Positions 36,012 to 45,754 of a stretch of DNA of 64,000 nt are shown here, piece by piece. Source of the stretch: Saccharomonospora cyanea NA-134 (GTDB lineage Bacteria > Actinomycetota > Actinomycetes > Mycobacteriales > Pseudonocardiaceae); assembly GCF_000244975.1 (NCBI RefSeq), contig NZ_CM001440.1, positions 1,167,538-1,231,537 on the forward strand, read 5' to 3'. Every line of letters begins with the position of its first letter. The stretch's first letter is position 1. The translations under genes and the position numbers were made by a program. Under the pieces are notes generated by a model. That model was not told the origin of the DNA, did no database searches, and saw nothing but the letters and a program-made list of their open reading frames with translations.

Positions 36012-36381
36012 GTGGTTCCTCCCTCACCGCCGGGCTTACTATGCGTTTTATAGCCGAGTCGGCCACCGACCGCCGGGTGGTATGCGCGCAACGTAACTGT
36101 CGCAGTGATTGCGGTCACCGGAAAGGCGGCTACCGATCGGTATCCGATCTGGGTATTGCGGGTTTGGACACTCGCCGCAATCTTCCCTGCGTAGAGTCAG
36201 GTATCCCTGAATTGAGTGTTTTGCCCCTGAGAACGTCACAGTGGTGTGATTTCTGGTGCTCATGTGGCCAAATGGGTGAGTCGGGTGCAGAATAACGAGG
36301 GAGTTGCCACGAGTTGATTAATCCGCTTCGCGGGCGAGGTCGTAGGGGAAGACGCCCCTCGTCTAGTAGCGGAGGTCAGCA
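36012..36381. other. Divergent intergenic region (370 bp)
   Basis: No gene is visible. The region is more AT-rich than its flanks. For the minus-strand gene, TATAAA (36047-36052) or CATAGT (36038-36043) could serve as -10. Before DUF3145 a small AGGGG/CCCCT stem (36344-36359) precedes the GGAGG site. I see no known riboswitch pattern. Confidence 0.5.
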
Positions 36382-36873
36382 GTGAGCACTCGTGGCGTGG
36401 TGTACGTCCACTCGTCGCCGTCTGCGGTTTGCCCGCACGTCGAGTGGGCGATTTCCGGTGTGCTTGGTAGCCGGGTGGATCTGCGGTGGACTGCACAGCC
36501 CGCCGCACCCGGACAGTTGCGCGCCGAATGCGACTGGCGCGCGCCCGCCGGTACCGGCGGCAAGCTCGCCGCCGCCCTGAAGGCATGGCCCATGGTGCGT
36601 TTCGAGGTCACCGAGGAGCCGAGCTTCGGGGTGGACGGGCAGCGATTCTGCTACGCGCCCGGCCTGGGCCTGTGGCATGCCCGCACAAGCGCCAACGGCG
36701 ACATCGTCGTGGGCGAGGACAGGCTGCGCAGCCTGGTGTCGAAGAGCCGTGCCGGCGAACAGCTCGCTCACGAACTCGACAAGCTGCTCGGTTCGAGCTG
36801 GGACGAGGCACTCGAACCCTTCCGGCACGCGGGTGACGGCGCCCCGGTGACCTGGCTGCACCAGGTGGGCTGA
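36382..36873 (+). CDS. DUF3145 family protein
   Basis: This 163-residue actinobacterial protein has conserved GVVYVHSSPSAVCPHVEWA at the start, then DLRWTAQPAAPG, CDWRAPAGTGGKLAAALKAW and RFEVTEEPS. Function is not known. It often lies beside fatty-acid synthesis genes in actinobacteria, as here next to fabF. GTG at 36382 has GGAGG 6 nt upstream. A strong stem-loop separates it from the convergent fabF. Confidence 0.9.
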   Translation: MSTRGVVYVHSSPSAVCPHVEWAISGVLGSRVDLRWTAQPAAPGQLRAECDWRAPAGTGGKLAAALKAWPMVRFEVTEEPSFGVDGQRFCYAPGLGLWHARTSANGDIVVGEDRLRSLVSKSRAGEQLAHELDKLLGSSWDEALEPFRHAGDGAPVTWLHQVG

Positions 36874-36893
36874 AGCCCCGGCCCCGCATCGAC

Positions 36894-36936
36894 GAAGGCC
36901 ACCTCGCCGCATCGGAACGCGGTCGAGGTGGCCTTC
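36894..36936. terminator. Bidirectional terminator between DUF3145 and fabF
   Basis: GAAGGCCACCTCG (36894-36906) and CGAGGTGGCCTTC (36924-36936) form a perfect 13-bp stem with a 17-nt loop between two convergent genes. Confidence 0.8.
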
Positions 36937-36966
36937 ACCGCTGGCCGTCAGGCTTGCCGGCCGTGC

Positions 36967-38214
36967 TCACGCCCTCGTGAACAGCAGGGCGGTGTTGTGT
37001 CCTCCGAAGCCGAACGAGTTGCTGATGGCCGCCGTGAGGTCGATCTTGCGCGGCTCACCGGACACGACGTCCAGCTCGACCTTCGGGTCCAGGTTCTCCA
37101 GGTTCAGCGTCGCGGGCACGATGCCGTGGTAGATCGAGAGGATCGTCATGATGCTCTCGACGGCGCCGGCGCCGCCCACCAGGTGCCCGAGTGAGCCCTT
37201 CGGAGCCGTCACCACCGGGTGGTCGCCGATGGCCTTGCGGATCGCCGCGGCCTCGCCGACGTCACCGACGACGGTGGACGTGGCGTGGGCGTTGACGTGG
37301 CCCACGTCGGAGGCCGTGAGACCCGCCATCCGGATGGCGTGCTCCATCGCGGCCACCTGCCCGATGCCGTCGGGATGGTTCCCGGTGATGTGGTAGGCGT
37401 CCGACGTGATGCCGTAGCCCCCCAGCCGCGCGTACACCCGCGCGCCCCGTTCAGCCGCCCTGTCGGCGCGTTCCAGCACCACCGCACCCGCGCCCTCACC
37501 GAGGACGAAGCCGTCCCGGTCGGCGTCGAACGGCCGCGAGGCCCGTTCGGGGTCGTCGTTGCGGGTGGAGACGGTGCGCGCCTGCGCGAACCCGGCGATG
37601 GTGATCGGTGCGATGCAGGCCTCCGCGCCACCCGCGACAACGACGTCGGCCCGACCCGACTGGATCATCTGGACCCCGACCGCGATCCCCTCGGCGCCTG
37701 AAGCACATGCCGAAGCCGGGGAGTGCACCCCGGCCCTGGCCTTCAGGTCGATGCCCACGTGGGCGGCGGGCCCGTTGGGCATCAGCATCGGCACCGTCAG
37801 CGGAGACACCTTGCGGATGCCGTGCTGCTCCAGCAGGTCGTCCTGGTTCAGCAGCGTGACAGGGCCCCCGATTCCCGAGCCGATCGAGACGCCGAGCCGC
37901 TCGGGGTCGACGTCCTGTGACTCGTCGGTGGGCGGCTGGAAACCGGCGTCGGCCCATGCCTCTCGTGCGGCGAGCAGAGCCACCTGCTCGCAACGGTCGA
38001 GCCTGCGGGCCTGCACGCGCGGGATCTTCTCCGTCGGCTCCTCGGCGAGCACGGCGCCGATCTTCACCGGCAGGTCGATCCTCTCGACCCATTCGGCGTC
38101 GAGGACGCGGACGCCGCTACGGCCCGCCAGCAGACCGTCCCAGGTGGAGGGGACGTCCGCACCGAGCGGTGTGGTGGCGCCGAGCCCGGTGACCACGACG
38201 TCGATGTTGCTCAT
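36967..38214 (-). CDS. fabF: Beta-ketoacyl-ACP synthase II
   Basis: Elongation condensing enzyme of type II fatty acid synthesis (KasA-like in mycobacteria). The active cysteine is C170 in SACASGAEG. The two catalytic histidines are in NAHATST and GHLVGGAGA, and the end NSFGFGGHN is typical of KAS II. At 415 residues it has normal length. It is last in fabD-fabH-acpP-fabF, 32 nt after acpP, matching the Streptomyces order. It accepts malonyl-ACP and long acyl-ACP. Confidence 0.96.
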   Translation of the reverse strand: MSNIDVVVTGLGATTPLGADVPSTWDGLLAGRSGVRVLDAEWVERIDLPVKIGAVLAEEPTEKIPRVQARRLDRCEQVALLAAREAWADAGFQPPTDESQDVDPERLGVSIGSGIGGPVTLLNQDDLLEQHGIRKVSPLTVPMLMPNGPAAHVGIDLKARAGVHSPASACASGAEGIAVGVQMIQSGRADVVVAGGAEACIAPITIAGFAQARTVSTRNDDPERASRPFDADRDGFVLGEGAGAVVLERADRAAERGARVYARLGGYGITSDAYHITGNHPDGIGQVAAMEHAIRMAGLTASDVGHVNAHATSTVVGDVGEAAAIRKAIGDHPVVTAPKGSLGHLVGGAGAVESIMTILSIYHGIVPATLNLENLDPKVELDVVSGEPRKIDLTAAISNSFGFGGHNTALLFTRA

Positions 38215-38246
38215 TGGTGTCTCCCCGAGGTGTGTAGCGAGAAGCT

Positions 38247-38492
38247 CTACTTCGCGTTGGCCGCGACGTAGTCCACGGCGTCGCCCACCGTCTTCAGGTT
38301 GGCCAGCTCGTCGTCCGGGATCTTCACACCGAACTTGTCCTCGGCCTGCACGGCGATCTCGACCATGGACAGCGAGTCGATGTCGAGGTCGTCCACGAAG
38401 GACTTCTCCGAGGTCACGTCGTCGGCGGACACACCGGCGACCTCCTCGACGATCTCGCCGAGGCCTGCCAGGATCTCGTTCTTGTCTGCCAC
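38247..38492 (-). CDS. acpP: Acyl carrier protein
   Basis: This 81-residue acidic carrier has the phosphopantetheine serine S40 in DIDSLSMVEI. It holds the growing acyl chain for FabD, FabH and FabF, encoded on either side. The length is the short type, without the C-terminal extension of mycobacterial AcpM. Confidence 0.97.
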   Translation of the reverse strand: MADKNEILAGLGEIVEEVAGVSADDVTSEKSFVDDLDIDSLSMVEIAVQAEDKFGVKIPDDELANLKTVGDAVDYVAANAK

Positions 38493-38570
38493 TGGGCTTC
38501 CTTTCTCCGGTTTCGCTATTCGGGTCGCGACGGGCCTAGCGCCGTCGGCGTCAGTGGTACCACGTGGTGG

Positions 38571-39551
38571 TCAGGGGCAGACGAGTACTTGCCCCGCGTA
38601 GGACAGGCCCGCTCCGAACCCGACGGTCAGCACGACGTCCCCGCGCTTCACGGTGCCCGCGGCGCGCATGTGGTCCAGTGCCATCGGGATGGACGCCGAC
38701 GACGTGTTGCCCGAGTACCGGATGTCGTCGGCCACCACCAGATCCTCGCGCGCGCCCTTGGCTCGCAGCCGCTTGGCGATGGCCTCGACGATACGCAGGT
38801 TCGCCTGGTGGGGGATGAGCACGTCGATGTCGGAAAGCTCCAGTCCCGCCAGCTCGACGGCCCGCATCGCGATGGGGGCGATCTGGGTCGTGGCCCAGCG
38901 GAACACCGGCTGCCCTTCCTGGAAGATGTACCGGTTGTCCCGCATGTAGATCAGGTCCACCAGATCGCCGGCGCTGCCCCACGCCACGGGGCCGATGCCC
39001 GGCTCGTCGGACGGGCCCACCAGGGCCGCGCCCGCGCCGTCGGCGAAGATGATCGCCGTCGAGCGGTCGGTGGGGTCGACGACGTCGGTGAGCTTCTCCG
39101 CGCCGATCACGAGTACCTTCTTCGCCGACCCGGCTCGCACGAGGTCGGACGCCACGCCGAGCCCGTAGCAGAAGCCCGCACACGCGGCGTTGAGGTCGAA
39201 CGCCCCCGCGGACCTGATGCCGATGCGGTCGGCCACCTGGGCGGCCGCGTTCGGGATCGGAGCGGGCAGCGTGCAGTTCGGCACGATCACCGTGTCGACC
39301 TCCGACGGGGCGACGCCGGCGTCGGCCAGCGCCTTCGCGCCCGCGGTGACGGCCATGTCGACCAGTCGCTCGTCGTCGGCGGCGAACCGGCGCTCGACGA
39401 TGCCCACGCGGTCGCGGATCCACTGGTCGTTGGTGTCCATGTGCTGCGACAGCTCGTCGTTCGTGACGATCCGGTCCGGTTGCGTGCTGCCCACACCGAG
39501 GATGCGGGTCGCCTTCGCGCCCTGCGCGAGGGTGAGCGTCGGTCGGGTCAT
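38571..39551 (-). CDS. fabH: Beta-ketoacyl-ACP synthase III
   Basis: Initiation condensing enzyme joining acyl-CoA primers to malonyl-ACP. The triad is C124 (NAACAGFCYG), H248 (IPHQAN) and N282 (SGNTSSASIP). At 326 residues from ATG at 39551 it overlaps the fabD stop by 4 nt (ATGA). An open extension upstream is the fabD gene in another frame. FabH choice of branched or straight primers cannot be told here. Confidence 0.96.
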   Translation of the reverse strand: MTRPTLTLAQGAKATRILGVGSTQPDRIVTNDELSQHMDTNDQWIRDRVGIVERRFAADDERLVDMAVTAGAKALADAGVAPSEVDTVIVPNCTLPAPIPNAAAQVADRIGIRSAGAFDLNAACAGFCYGLGVASDLVRAGSAKKVLVIGAEKLTDVVDPTDRSTAIIFADGAGAALVGPSDEPGIGPVAWGSAGDLVDLIYMRDNRYIFQEGQPVFRWATTQIAPIAMRAVELAGLELSDIDVLIPHQANLRIVEAIAKRLRAKGAREDLVVADDIRYSGNTSSASIPMALDHMRAAGTVKRGDVVLTVGFGAGLSYAGQVLVCP

Positions 39552-40465
39552 GCCAGCTCCTCGAGGTGTGCGGGCGTCTTCACAGCGAACGGGGTGGTGA
39601 CGGTGCCCTTGAGCTCCCGTCTGACCAGCCCGGTCAGCGTGCCCGCCGGGGGCAGCTCGATCGTCCGGTCGACGCCGAGTTCGGCGAGTCCCCGCATGGT
39701 CAGGTCCCACCGCACCGGGCGGGTCACCTGCGAGACCAGCCTGCTCAGATACTCCTCACCACTGGTCACCACGCCGCCGTCGGAGTTCGACAGCAGCGGC
39801 CGCGTGGGGTCGGAGGGGACGAGCTTGCCGGCATGCGTGCGCAACGCCTCCTCGGCCGGGGCCATGTACTTCGTGTGGAACGCGCCCGCCACCTTCAGCG
39901 CCCGCACCTTGGTGCCCGCCAGCGGCTCGGCCACGATCCGTTCGATGGCGTCGGCCGGGCCCGAGGCGACGATCTGGCCTGCCCCGTTGCGGTTGGCGGC
40001 CTCCAGCCCGTTCTCGTGCAGCCAGGCCACCACGTCGTCGGGCTCGCCGAGCATCACGGCCGCCATGCTCGTCGGCTCGGCCGCGCACGCCGCGGCCATC
40101 TCGGCCCCGCGCACGGCCGCCAGCGCCACGGCGTCGTCGGCCGACAGCACACCGGCGATGGCGGCGGCGGCCAGCTCACCCACGGAATGACCCGCCACCG
40201 GAGCGTCGGCGGCCACGCTCGACGGCAGGTACTCGAACGCCAGCAGCGACGCGGCGACGATGAGCGGCTGGGCGACCGCGGTGTCCTGGATCTCCTCGGC
40301 GGAGCCCTCGGTGCCGAGTCTCGTCAGATCGAGACCGGTGTTCTCCGACCACTGCGCGACGCGATCGCGCGCTCCGTCGAGTTCGAGCCAGGGCGTGAGC
40401 ATGCCGGGGGCCTGGGAGCCCTGTCCGGGACAGAGGAGAGCGGTGGTCACCCCTGTAGGGAACAC
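39548..40465 (-). CDS. fabD: Malonyl-CoA:ACP transacylase
   Basis: Loads malonate onto ACP. Motifs are LLCPGQGSQAPGM at the start, the nucleophile S94 in AGHSVGE and the histidine in AGAFHTKYM. At 305 residues it is typical. GTG at 40465 has no clear ribosome site. GTG at 40450, starting VTTALLCPGQGSQ, gives an N-terminus more like homologs and is an equal alternative. It is the first gene of the FAS operon, directly downstream of the MabR-type regulator. Confidence 0.95.
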   Translation of the reverse strand: MFPTGVTTALLCPGQGSQAPGMLTPWLELDGARDRVAQWSENTGLDLTRLGTEGSAEEIQDTAVAQPLIVAASLLAFEYLPSSVAADAPVAGHSVGELAAAAIAGVLSADDAVALAAVRGAEMAAACAAEPTSMAAVMLGEPDDVVAWLHENGLEAANRNGAGQIVASGPADAIERIVAEPLAGTKVRALKVAGAFHTKYMAPAEEALRTHAGKLVPSDPTRPLLSNSDGGVVTSGEEYLSRLVSQVTRPVRWDLTMRGLAELGVDRTIELPPAGTLTGLVRRELKGTVTTPFAVKTPAHLEELA

Positions 40466-40518
40466 GGATCACGGTGCCCGGGGGCATGCTGGTCAGTCAC
40501 CAAGTCCTTCGAAGCGGG

Positions 40519-40535
40519 TTGTGGACTCCCTACAA
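40519..40535. promoter_or_regulatory. TTGT-N9-ACAA inverted repeat upstream of fabD
   Basis: Half sites TTGT (40519-40522) and ACAA (40532-40535) lie in the 139-bp gap between fabD and its regulator gene, about 55 nt upstream of the fabD start. It is a candidate site for the MabR/FasR-type regulator, unproven. Confidence 0.3.
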
Positions 40536-40604
40536 AGAGCGACACCGATCGTGTGTGACCTCCATAACGTTGTGTCCCGCCTCACCGTGAGAGGGAGACG
40601 GCGG

Positions 40605-41825
40605 TCACCACAAGCCCCGGGAGCGGGCCAACCTGCCCACGGTCAGAGCCGTCCGCAGTACGAGCGCGTCGCGGGGGTCGGCCGCGTTGCGGCCGGTGAG
40701 TTCGGCCGCCTTCTTCAACCGGTACCGCACGGTGTTGGGGTGGACGAACAACTGCCGCGCGCACGTCTCGAGCACGCCACCGGTCTCGAGGTAGGTCTCG
40801 ATCGTCTCCAGCAGTGCGGGCCCCGCCTCTTCCAGCGGGCGCGCGATCTCGTCCACCAGGACCCGCTCAGCCTCGGCGTCGCCTGCGAGCGCGCGCTCGG
40901 GCAGCAGGTCGATCGAGCGCGCGGGGCGGGGAGCCGAGGGCCAGCCGACCACGGCCCGCAGCCCGGACAGCGCCTCCGCCGCACTGCGGTGCGCCTCGGC
41001 GAGGCTGTCCACCGTGGGACCGGCGACGACGGGACCTTCCGCGAACGCGGTGGCCAGTACGGTGAGGACCTCCTCGTCCTTGGGTGTGCCCTCCGTCGGG
41101 CCCGCCACCACGACGACCAGCCGCGAGCCCTGTACCCCGAGCAGCACCGGCCTACCCACCCTGGCGGCCTTGCTGCGGACCTCGAACACCACCGACGGTG
41201 GGTCGTCCGACGGCGGGTTGCCCACGAGCACGGTGGCGCCCGCGGCCGGGTCCCAGCCCAGGGCGGCGGCCCGTGACAACACCGACTCCTCGGCGTCCCC
41301 ACGCACGACGCCGTCGACCACGAGCGCCTCCAGCCGCGCGTCCCACGCGCCCCTCGCCTCCGCTGCGGCGGCGTAGGAGTTGGCAGCGGCGAACGCGATC
41401 TCCCTGCCGTAGCGGAGGATGCCTTCGGTCAGTGCGGCGCGCTCGGCCTCGTCTGCGGCGAACCGGGGCAGCTGCTCCTCGAACACGTCCACCGCGAGCC
41501 GCACGATCTCGACGGTCTGCCGGAGGCTGATCCAGCGCGACAGCTCTCGCGGAGCCGAGCGGAACGCCTCGGTGGTGAGCTTGAGGGCTTCCTGCGAGTC
41601 GCGCATCCAGCGGACGAACCCGGCCGCGCCGGCCTGGGTGATCAGCAGGACGCTCGCGCGCTGGTCCGCGGGCAACCTGGTGAACCAGGGCAGACGTTCC
41701 TCGATGGCGGCCACGCTCGCCTTCGCGAGCCTTCCGGAGGCCCGTTCGAGTGCGCGAAGAGTCACCTCGGACAGCTCGTGCCGAGGCAGGGAGGGATCCG
41801 GGGCCGACGACGGTTCAATGGACAT
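40605..41825 (-). CDS. PucR-type regulator of fatty acid synthesis (MabR / Streptomyces FasR homolog)
   Basis: This 406-residue protein has a C-terminal PucR HTH (YLETGGVLETCARQLFVHPNTVRYRLKKAAELTG). The N-terminal half opens with LPRHELSEVTLRALERASGRLAKASVAAIEERLPWF, as in MabR (Rv2242). Its place between aceE and fabD is the same as in M. tuberculosis and matches S. coelicolor FasR. By homology it activates or controls the fabD operon. ATG at 41825 is chosen because the MabR-like region starts just after it; the frame is open upstream. Confidence 0.9.
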   Translation of the reverse strand: MSIEPSSAPDPSLPRHELSEVTLRALERASGRLAKASVAAIEERLPWFTRLPADQRASVLLITQAGAAGFVRWMRDSQEALKLTTEAFRSAPRELSRWISLRQTVEIVRLAVDVFEEQLPRFAADEAERAALTEGILRYGREIAFAAANSYAAAAEARGAWDARLEALVVDGVVRGDAEESVLSRAAALGWDPAAGATVLVGNPPSDDPPSVVFEVRSKAARVGRPVLLGVQGSRLVVVVAGPTEGTPKDEEVLTVLATAFAEGPVVAGPTVDSLAEAHRSAAEALSGLRAVVGWPSAPRPARSIDLLPERALAGDAEAERVLVDEIARPLEEAGPALLETIETYLETGGVLETCARQLFVHPNTVRYRLKKAAELTGRNAADPRDALVLRTALTVGRLARSRGLW

Positions 41826-41900
41826 GCTGGTGCCGAATCCTACGCGGAGTGTCCCGGAGGGTGGGATCGCACGGTCCGGCGGCGTCGGGGCACAGACGAG

Positions 41901-41937
41901 ACCGCCCGGCGCGCCGTGATCGGTCGCGCCGGGCGGT
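41901..41937 (-). terminator. Terminator between aceE and the MabR-type gene
   Basis: ACCGCCCGGCGCG (41901-41913) and CGCGCCGGGCGGT (41925-41937) form a perfect 13-bp stem with an 11-nt loop, about 125 nt after the aceE stop. It separates aceE from the regulator and FAS operon. The rest of the 237-bp gap (41826-42062) shows no gene; a TAGGAT hexamer near 41837-41842 on the minus strand may serve the regulator. Confidence 0.75.
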
Positions 41938-42062
41938 CCCACTTCCCCGGTCCCCACCGGTGTCTCCACTATGGACTTCGAGATCACCACCCGCCACCGG
42001 ACTCACCCGTTCGTGAGCACCGATGACGGAGGCACGTCATCCACATCGGACACCGGTCCGGG

Positions 42063-44930
42063 TCACGCCACGCCGGAGTCCGACGTCTGCGGGCCCGCGG
42101 CCATGACATCGTGGATCTGGTACTTCCGCGCAGCCTCCACGACCTGCTCCTGCGACACCTCTCCGCGGCGGGCGAGCATCGTGAGCACACCGACCGTGAT
42201 CGACTCCGCGTCGACGAGGAAATGGCGGCGCGCCGCGGGCCGGGTGTCGGAGAACCCGAACCCGTCCGTGCCCAGCGTCAGCATGTCGGCGGGCACCCAC
42301 GGCCGGATCAGGTCCGGTACCGCGCGCATCCAGTCCGACACGGCCACGACCGGGCCCTCGGCGCCCGACAGCTTCTGCGTCACGTACGGCACCCGCGGGG
42401 TGTCGGCCGGGTGGAGGAAGTTGTCGCGGTCGACCTCCACGGCCTCCCGGCGCAGCTCCGTCCACGAGGTGGCCGACCACACGTCGGCGCCCACGTTCCA
42501 CTCCTCGGCCAGCATCCGCTGCGCACGCAGCGCCTCGGGCATCGCGACGCCCGACACCAGGATCTGCGCCTTCGGGCCGGTGCCCTCCGGGGCCGACTTG
42601 TAGTGGTAGAGGCCCTTGAGCAGACCGTCCACGTCGACGTTCTCCGGCTCCGCGGGCTGCTGGTACGGCTCGTTGTACACGGTGATGTAGTAGAAGACGT
42701 TCTCACCGTTGCCGTCCGGCCCCGTCTCGCCGTACATGCGACGCAGCCCGTCGCGGACGATGTGGGCGATCTCGAACGACCACGCCGGGTCGTAGGCCAC
42801 CACGGCCGGGTTGGTGGCCGCCAGCAGCTGCGAGTGCCCGTCGGCGTGCTGCAGACCCTCACCGGTCAGCGTGGTGCGGCCCGCCGTCGCGCCCAGCACG
42901 AAACCGCGTGTCATCTGGTCGGCCGCCGCGTACAGTCCGTCGCCCGTGCGCTGGAACCCGAACATCGAGTAGAAGATGTAGATCGGGATCATCGGCTCGC
43001 CGTGCGTGGCGTACGACGTGCCCGCCGCGGTGAACGACGCGGTGGAGCCCGCCTCGTTGATGCCCTCGTGCAGCAGCTGTCCCTGCTCGGACTCCTTGTA
43101 GGCGAGCATCAGCTGCGCGTCGACCGACGTGTAGTTCTGCCCCTGCGGGTTGTAGATCTTCGCCGTCGGGAACATCGAGTCGAGGCCGAACGTGCGCGCC
43201 TCGTCGGGGATGATCGGCACGAGCCGGTGCCCGATCTCCGGGTCCTTCGCCAGCTCGCGGACCAGCCGGACGAACGCCATCGTGGTGGCGACGTCCTGCT
43301 TGCCCGACCCCTTCCGGATGGCCTCGTACACCTTGTCACCCGGCAGCACGAGCGGCTTGGCGTTCGAGCGGCGCTCCGGCAGGTAGCCGCCGAGGGCCTG
43401 CCTGCGGCCCTTCATGTACTGGATCTCCGGCGCGTCCTCGCCGGGGTGGTAGTACGGCGGCAGCTTCGGGTCGCGCTCCAGTTCCTCGTCGCTGATCGGG
43501 ATGCGCTGGGCGTCGCGGAACAGCTTGAGGTCGTCGAGCGTCAGCTTCTTCATCTGGTGGGTGGCGTTGCGGCCCTCGAACGCCGGGCCGAGGCCGTAAC
43601 CCTTGATGGTGTGGGCGAGGATCACCGTCGGCTGACCGTGGTGTTCCATCGCGGCCTTGTACGCCGCGTACACCTTGCGGTAGTCGTGGCCGCCGCGCTT
43701 GAGGTTCCAGATCTGCTCGTCGGTGAGGTCCTTCACCAGGTCCTTCGTGCGCGGGTCACGGCCGAAGAAGTGCTCCCGTACGTACGCGCCGTCGTTGGCC
43801 TTGTACGTCTGGTAGTCCCCGTCGGGAGTCTGGTTCATGAGGTTCACCAGGGCGCCGTCGCGGTCGGCGTGCAGCAGCGCGTCCCACTCGCGGCCCCAGA
43901 TGACCTTGATCACGTTCCAGCCCGCGCCGCGGAAGTACGCCTCCAGCTCCTGGATGATCTTGCCGTTGCCGCGTACCGGTCCGTCGAGCCGCTGCAGGTT
44001 GCAGTTGATGACGAACGTGAGGTTGTCCAGCCCCTCGCCGGCGGCCACGTGGATGAGACCCCGTGACTCGGGCTCGTCCATCTCGCCGTCACCGAGGAAG
44101 GCCCACACGTGCTGGTCGCTCGTGTCCTTGATGCCGCGTGCGTGCAGGTAACGGTTGAACCGTGCCTGGTAGATCGCGTTCATCGGGCCGAGGCCCATCG
44201 ACACCGTGGGGTACTCCCAGAAGCCCGGCATCAGCCTCGGGTGCGGGTACGACGGCAGCCCGCCGCCCTCGCCGGCGTGGGAGAACTCCTGCCGGAAACC
44301 GTCGAGCTGGTCGGCGGTGAGCCTGCCCTCCAGGAAGGCCCTCGCGTAGATGCCGGGGGAGGCGTGGCCCTGGATGAAGATCTGGTCCCCGCCGCCCGAG
44401 TGGTCCTTGCCCCGGAAGAAGTGGTTGAAGCCCACCTCGTAGAGCGCTGCGGAGGAGGCGTAGGTCGAGATGTGGCCACCGACGCCCACGCCCGGCCGCT
44501 GGGCCCTGTGCACCATGATCGCGGCGTTCCAACGGATGAACGCGCGGTAGCGGCGTTCGATCTCCTCGTCGCCGGGGAACCACGGCTCGTTCTCCGTGGG
44601 AATGGTGTTGACGTAGTCGGTGGTGGTGAGCGGGGGCACGCCCACGTTGCGCTCACGGGCGCGCTCCAGCATCCTCAACATCAGGTACCTCGCGCGCTGT
44701 TGACCGCCCCTCGCCAGTGCGGCGTCGAAGGAGTCGAGCCACTCGGACGTCTCCTCCGGGTCGATGTCAGGCAAGTGCGCCGCCAGTCCGTCGCGGATGA
44801 CGCGGACACGCGCCGGTGCTCCCTGGCCGGAGGCGCCTGCGGTGGCGCCGCGCCCGGCCTCGTCGTTCTGGGGGGCCAAGGGATCTCCTCGCCGAATTTC
44901 GAGTTGCTTCGAGTTGTCTGTCGTTGTCAT
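42063..44930 (-). CDS. aceE: Pyruvate dehydrogenase E1 component, homodimeric type
   Basis: Thiamine-diphosphate enzyme decarboxylating pyruvate and acetylating lipoyl-E2 to make acetyl-CoA. At 955 residues it is the single-chain AceE form. The ThDP motif [12 protein letters not shown] is followed after about 30 residues by [24 protein letters not shown] and [16 protein letters not shown] are conserved active-site loops. ATG at 44930 has no clear ribosome site. It sits beside the FAS regulator as in mycobacteria, linking acetyl-CoA supply to lipid synthesis. The lipoate it depends on is made by LipA at 60793. Confidence 0.97.
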   Translation of the reverse strand: MTTTDNSKQLEIRRGDPLAPQNDEAGRGATAGASGQGAPARVRVIRDGLAAHLPDIDPEETSEWLDSFDAALARGGQQRARYLMLRMLERARERNVGVPPLTTTDYVNTIPTENEPWFPGDEEIERRYRAFIRWNAAIMVHRAQRPGVGVGGHISTYASSAALYEVGFNHFFRGKDHSGGGDQIFIQGHASPGIYARAFLEGRLTADQLDGFRQEFSHAGEGGGLPSYPHPRLMPGFWEYPTVSMGLGPMNAIYQARFNRYLHARGIKDTSDQHVWAFLGDGEMDEPESRGLIHVAAGEGLDNLTFVINCNLQRLDGPVRGNGKIIQELEAYFRGAGWNVIKVIWGREWDALLHADRDGALVNLMNQTPDGDYQTYKANDGAYVREHFFGRDPRTKDLVKDLTDEQIWNLKRGGHDYRKVYAAYKAAMEHHGQPTVILAHTIKGYGLGPAFEGRNATHQMKKLTLDDLKLFRDAQRIPISDEELERDPKLPPYYHPGEDAPEIQYMKGRRQALGGYLPERRSNAKPLVLPGDKVYEAIRKGSGKQDVATTMAFVRLVRELAKDPEIGHRLVPIIPDEARTFGLDSMFPTAKIYNPQGQNYTSVDAQLMLAYKESEQGQLLHEGINEAGSTASFTAAGTSYATHGEPMIPIYIFYSMFGFQRTGDGLYAAADQMTRGFVLGATAGRTTLTGEGLQHADGHSQLLAATNPAVVAYDPAWSFEIAHIVRDGLRRMYGETGPDGNGENVFYYITVYNEPYQQPAEPENVDVDGLLKGLYHYKSAPEGTGPKAQILVSGVAMPEALRAQRMLAEEWNVGADVWSATSWTELRREAVEVDRDNFLHPADTPRVPYVTQKLSGAEGPVVAVSDWMRAVPDLIRPWVPADMLTLGTDGFGFSDTRPAARRHFLVDAESITVGVLTMLARRGEVSQEQVVEAARKYQIHDVMAAGPQTSDSGVA

Positions 44931-45289
44931 CGTGGCTGTGGACGCCGTGTCCGTCAGCTGCTACTCTTCGGTAACATTGAGCTGTTCGTAACACCGTGTC
45001 GACTTGTGGCGGTCCTGCGGGGATACGCCGTGTGGACCGCGCCCTCCACCCTAGTTCAGACGGATGAGAGCCGGACTGTCCGGATTCGGAAAAACCGTGG
45101 TCGGCCTGCGAGTCGACGCCCCGTACGTCCCTCGGCTCCGGTCCACCACGTGAGGACTCCGGTGTGGACGGTTGCGCTTCGCGCCGTTGCGGTGTTCGCT
45201 ATGCCCATCCGTGTACGTAGTGCGGTCGGTCGCGCAAGGTGAGCAACCGGAAGCGGACCGCACGTTCCCAGTTGGAGGAGTGAGAAGTC
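44931..45289. promoter_or_regulatory. Divergent aceE/DUF3052 control region with TTCG(G)TAAC repeats
   Basis: This 359-bp non-coding region shows two direct repeats, TTCGGTAAC (44967-44975) and TTCGTAAC (44985-44992), 18 bp apart. The second lies within the inverted repeat TGTT-CGT-AACA (44983-44993), and AACA (44973-44976) also pairs with TGTT across 6 bp. They sit 37-63 nt from the aceE start, where a regulator would act. The rest, up to the GGAGGAG of the DUF3052 gene, shows no gene. Confidence 0.5.
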
Positions 45290-45715
45290 GTGGTCGCCGC
45301 GGGAGACGCTGGCCAGAACAGCGTCGCCGAAAAGCTCGGGATCAAGCCGGACATGGTGGTCCAGGAGCTGGGCTGGGACGAGGACGTCGATGAGGAGGTC
45401 CGCGCCGCCATCGAGGCTCACATCGGTGGCGAGCTACTCGACGAGGACGCCGACGAAGTCATCGACGTGGTGCTGCTCTGGTGGCGCGACGGCGACGGAG
45501 ACCTCGGGGACGCGCTCGTGGACGCTCGGGTGCCGCTCGACGAGAACGGAGTCGTGTGGGTGCTGACTCCGAAGACCGGTCAGCCCGGGCACGTCGAGCC
45601 CAGTGAGATCGCCGAGGCGGTGCCCACGGTGGGCATGTCGCAGACCTCCAACCTCAGCATCGGTGAGGGTTGGACCGCCACCAGGCTCGTGCCGAGGTCG
45701 ACGTCACGTCGTTGA
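45290..45715 (+). CDS. DUF3052 family protein
   Basis: This 141-residue acidic protein begins after AGDAGQNSVAEKLGIKPDMVVQELGWDEDVDEEV and has EVIDVVLLWWRDGDGDLGD, both conserved in DUF3052 (Rv2239c type). The family is restricted to actinobacteria and of unknown role. It lies between aceE and ahpE, as in M. tuberculosis. GTG at 45290 has GGAGGAG 9 nt upstream. Confidence 0.9.
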   Translation: MVAAGDAGQNSVAEKLGIKPDMVVQELGWDEDVDEEVRAAIEAHIGGELLDEDADEVIDVVLLWWRDGDGDLGDALVDARVPLDENGVVWVLTPKTGQPGHVEPSEIAEAVPTVGMSQTSNLSIGEGWTATRLVPRSTSRR

Positions 45716-45723
45716 GTCGGGGC

Positions 45724-45747
45724 GGCCCCGCCCACCTCGTCGGGGCC
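45724..45747 (+). terminator. Stem-loop after DUF3052
   Basis: GGCCCCG (45724-45730) pairs with CGGGGCC (45741-45747) around a 10-nt loop just after the stop codon. Confidence 0.5.
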
Positions 45748-45754
45748 TTCGCGA

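Noticed and set aside
36012-36381. A riboswitch (such as the cyclic di-AMP type) in the 370-bp gap
   Set aside because: No conserved riboswitch core was recognised, and neither flanking gene is a known riboswitch target.
42111-44066. A 651-codon open frame antisense to aceE
   Set aside because: aceE is unmistakable on the other strand, and the antisense product is Arg/Val/His-rich with no motifs.
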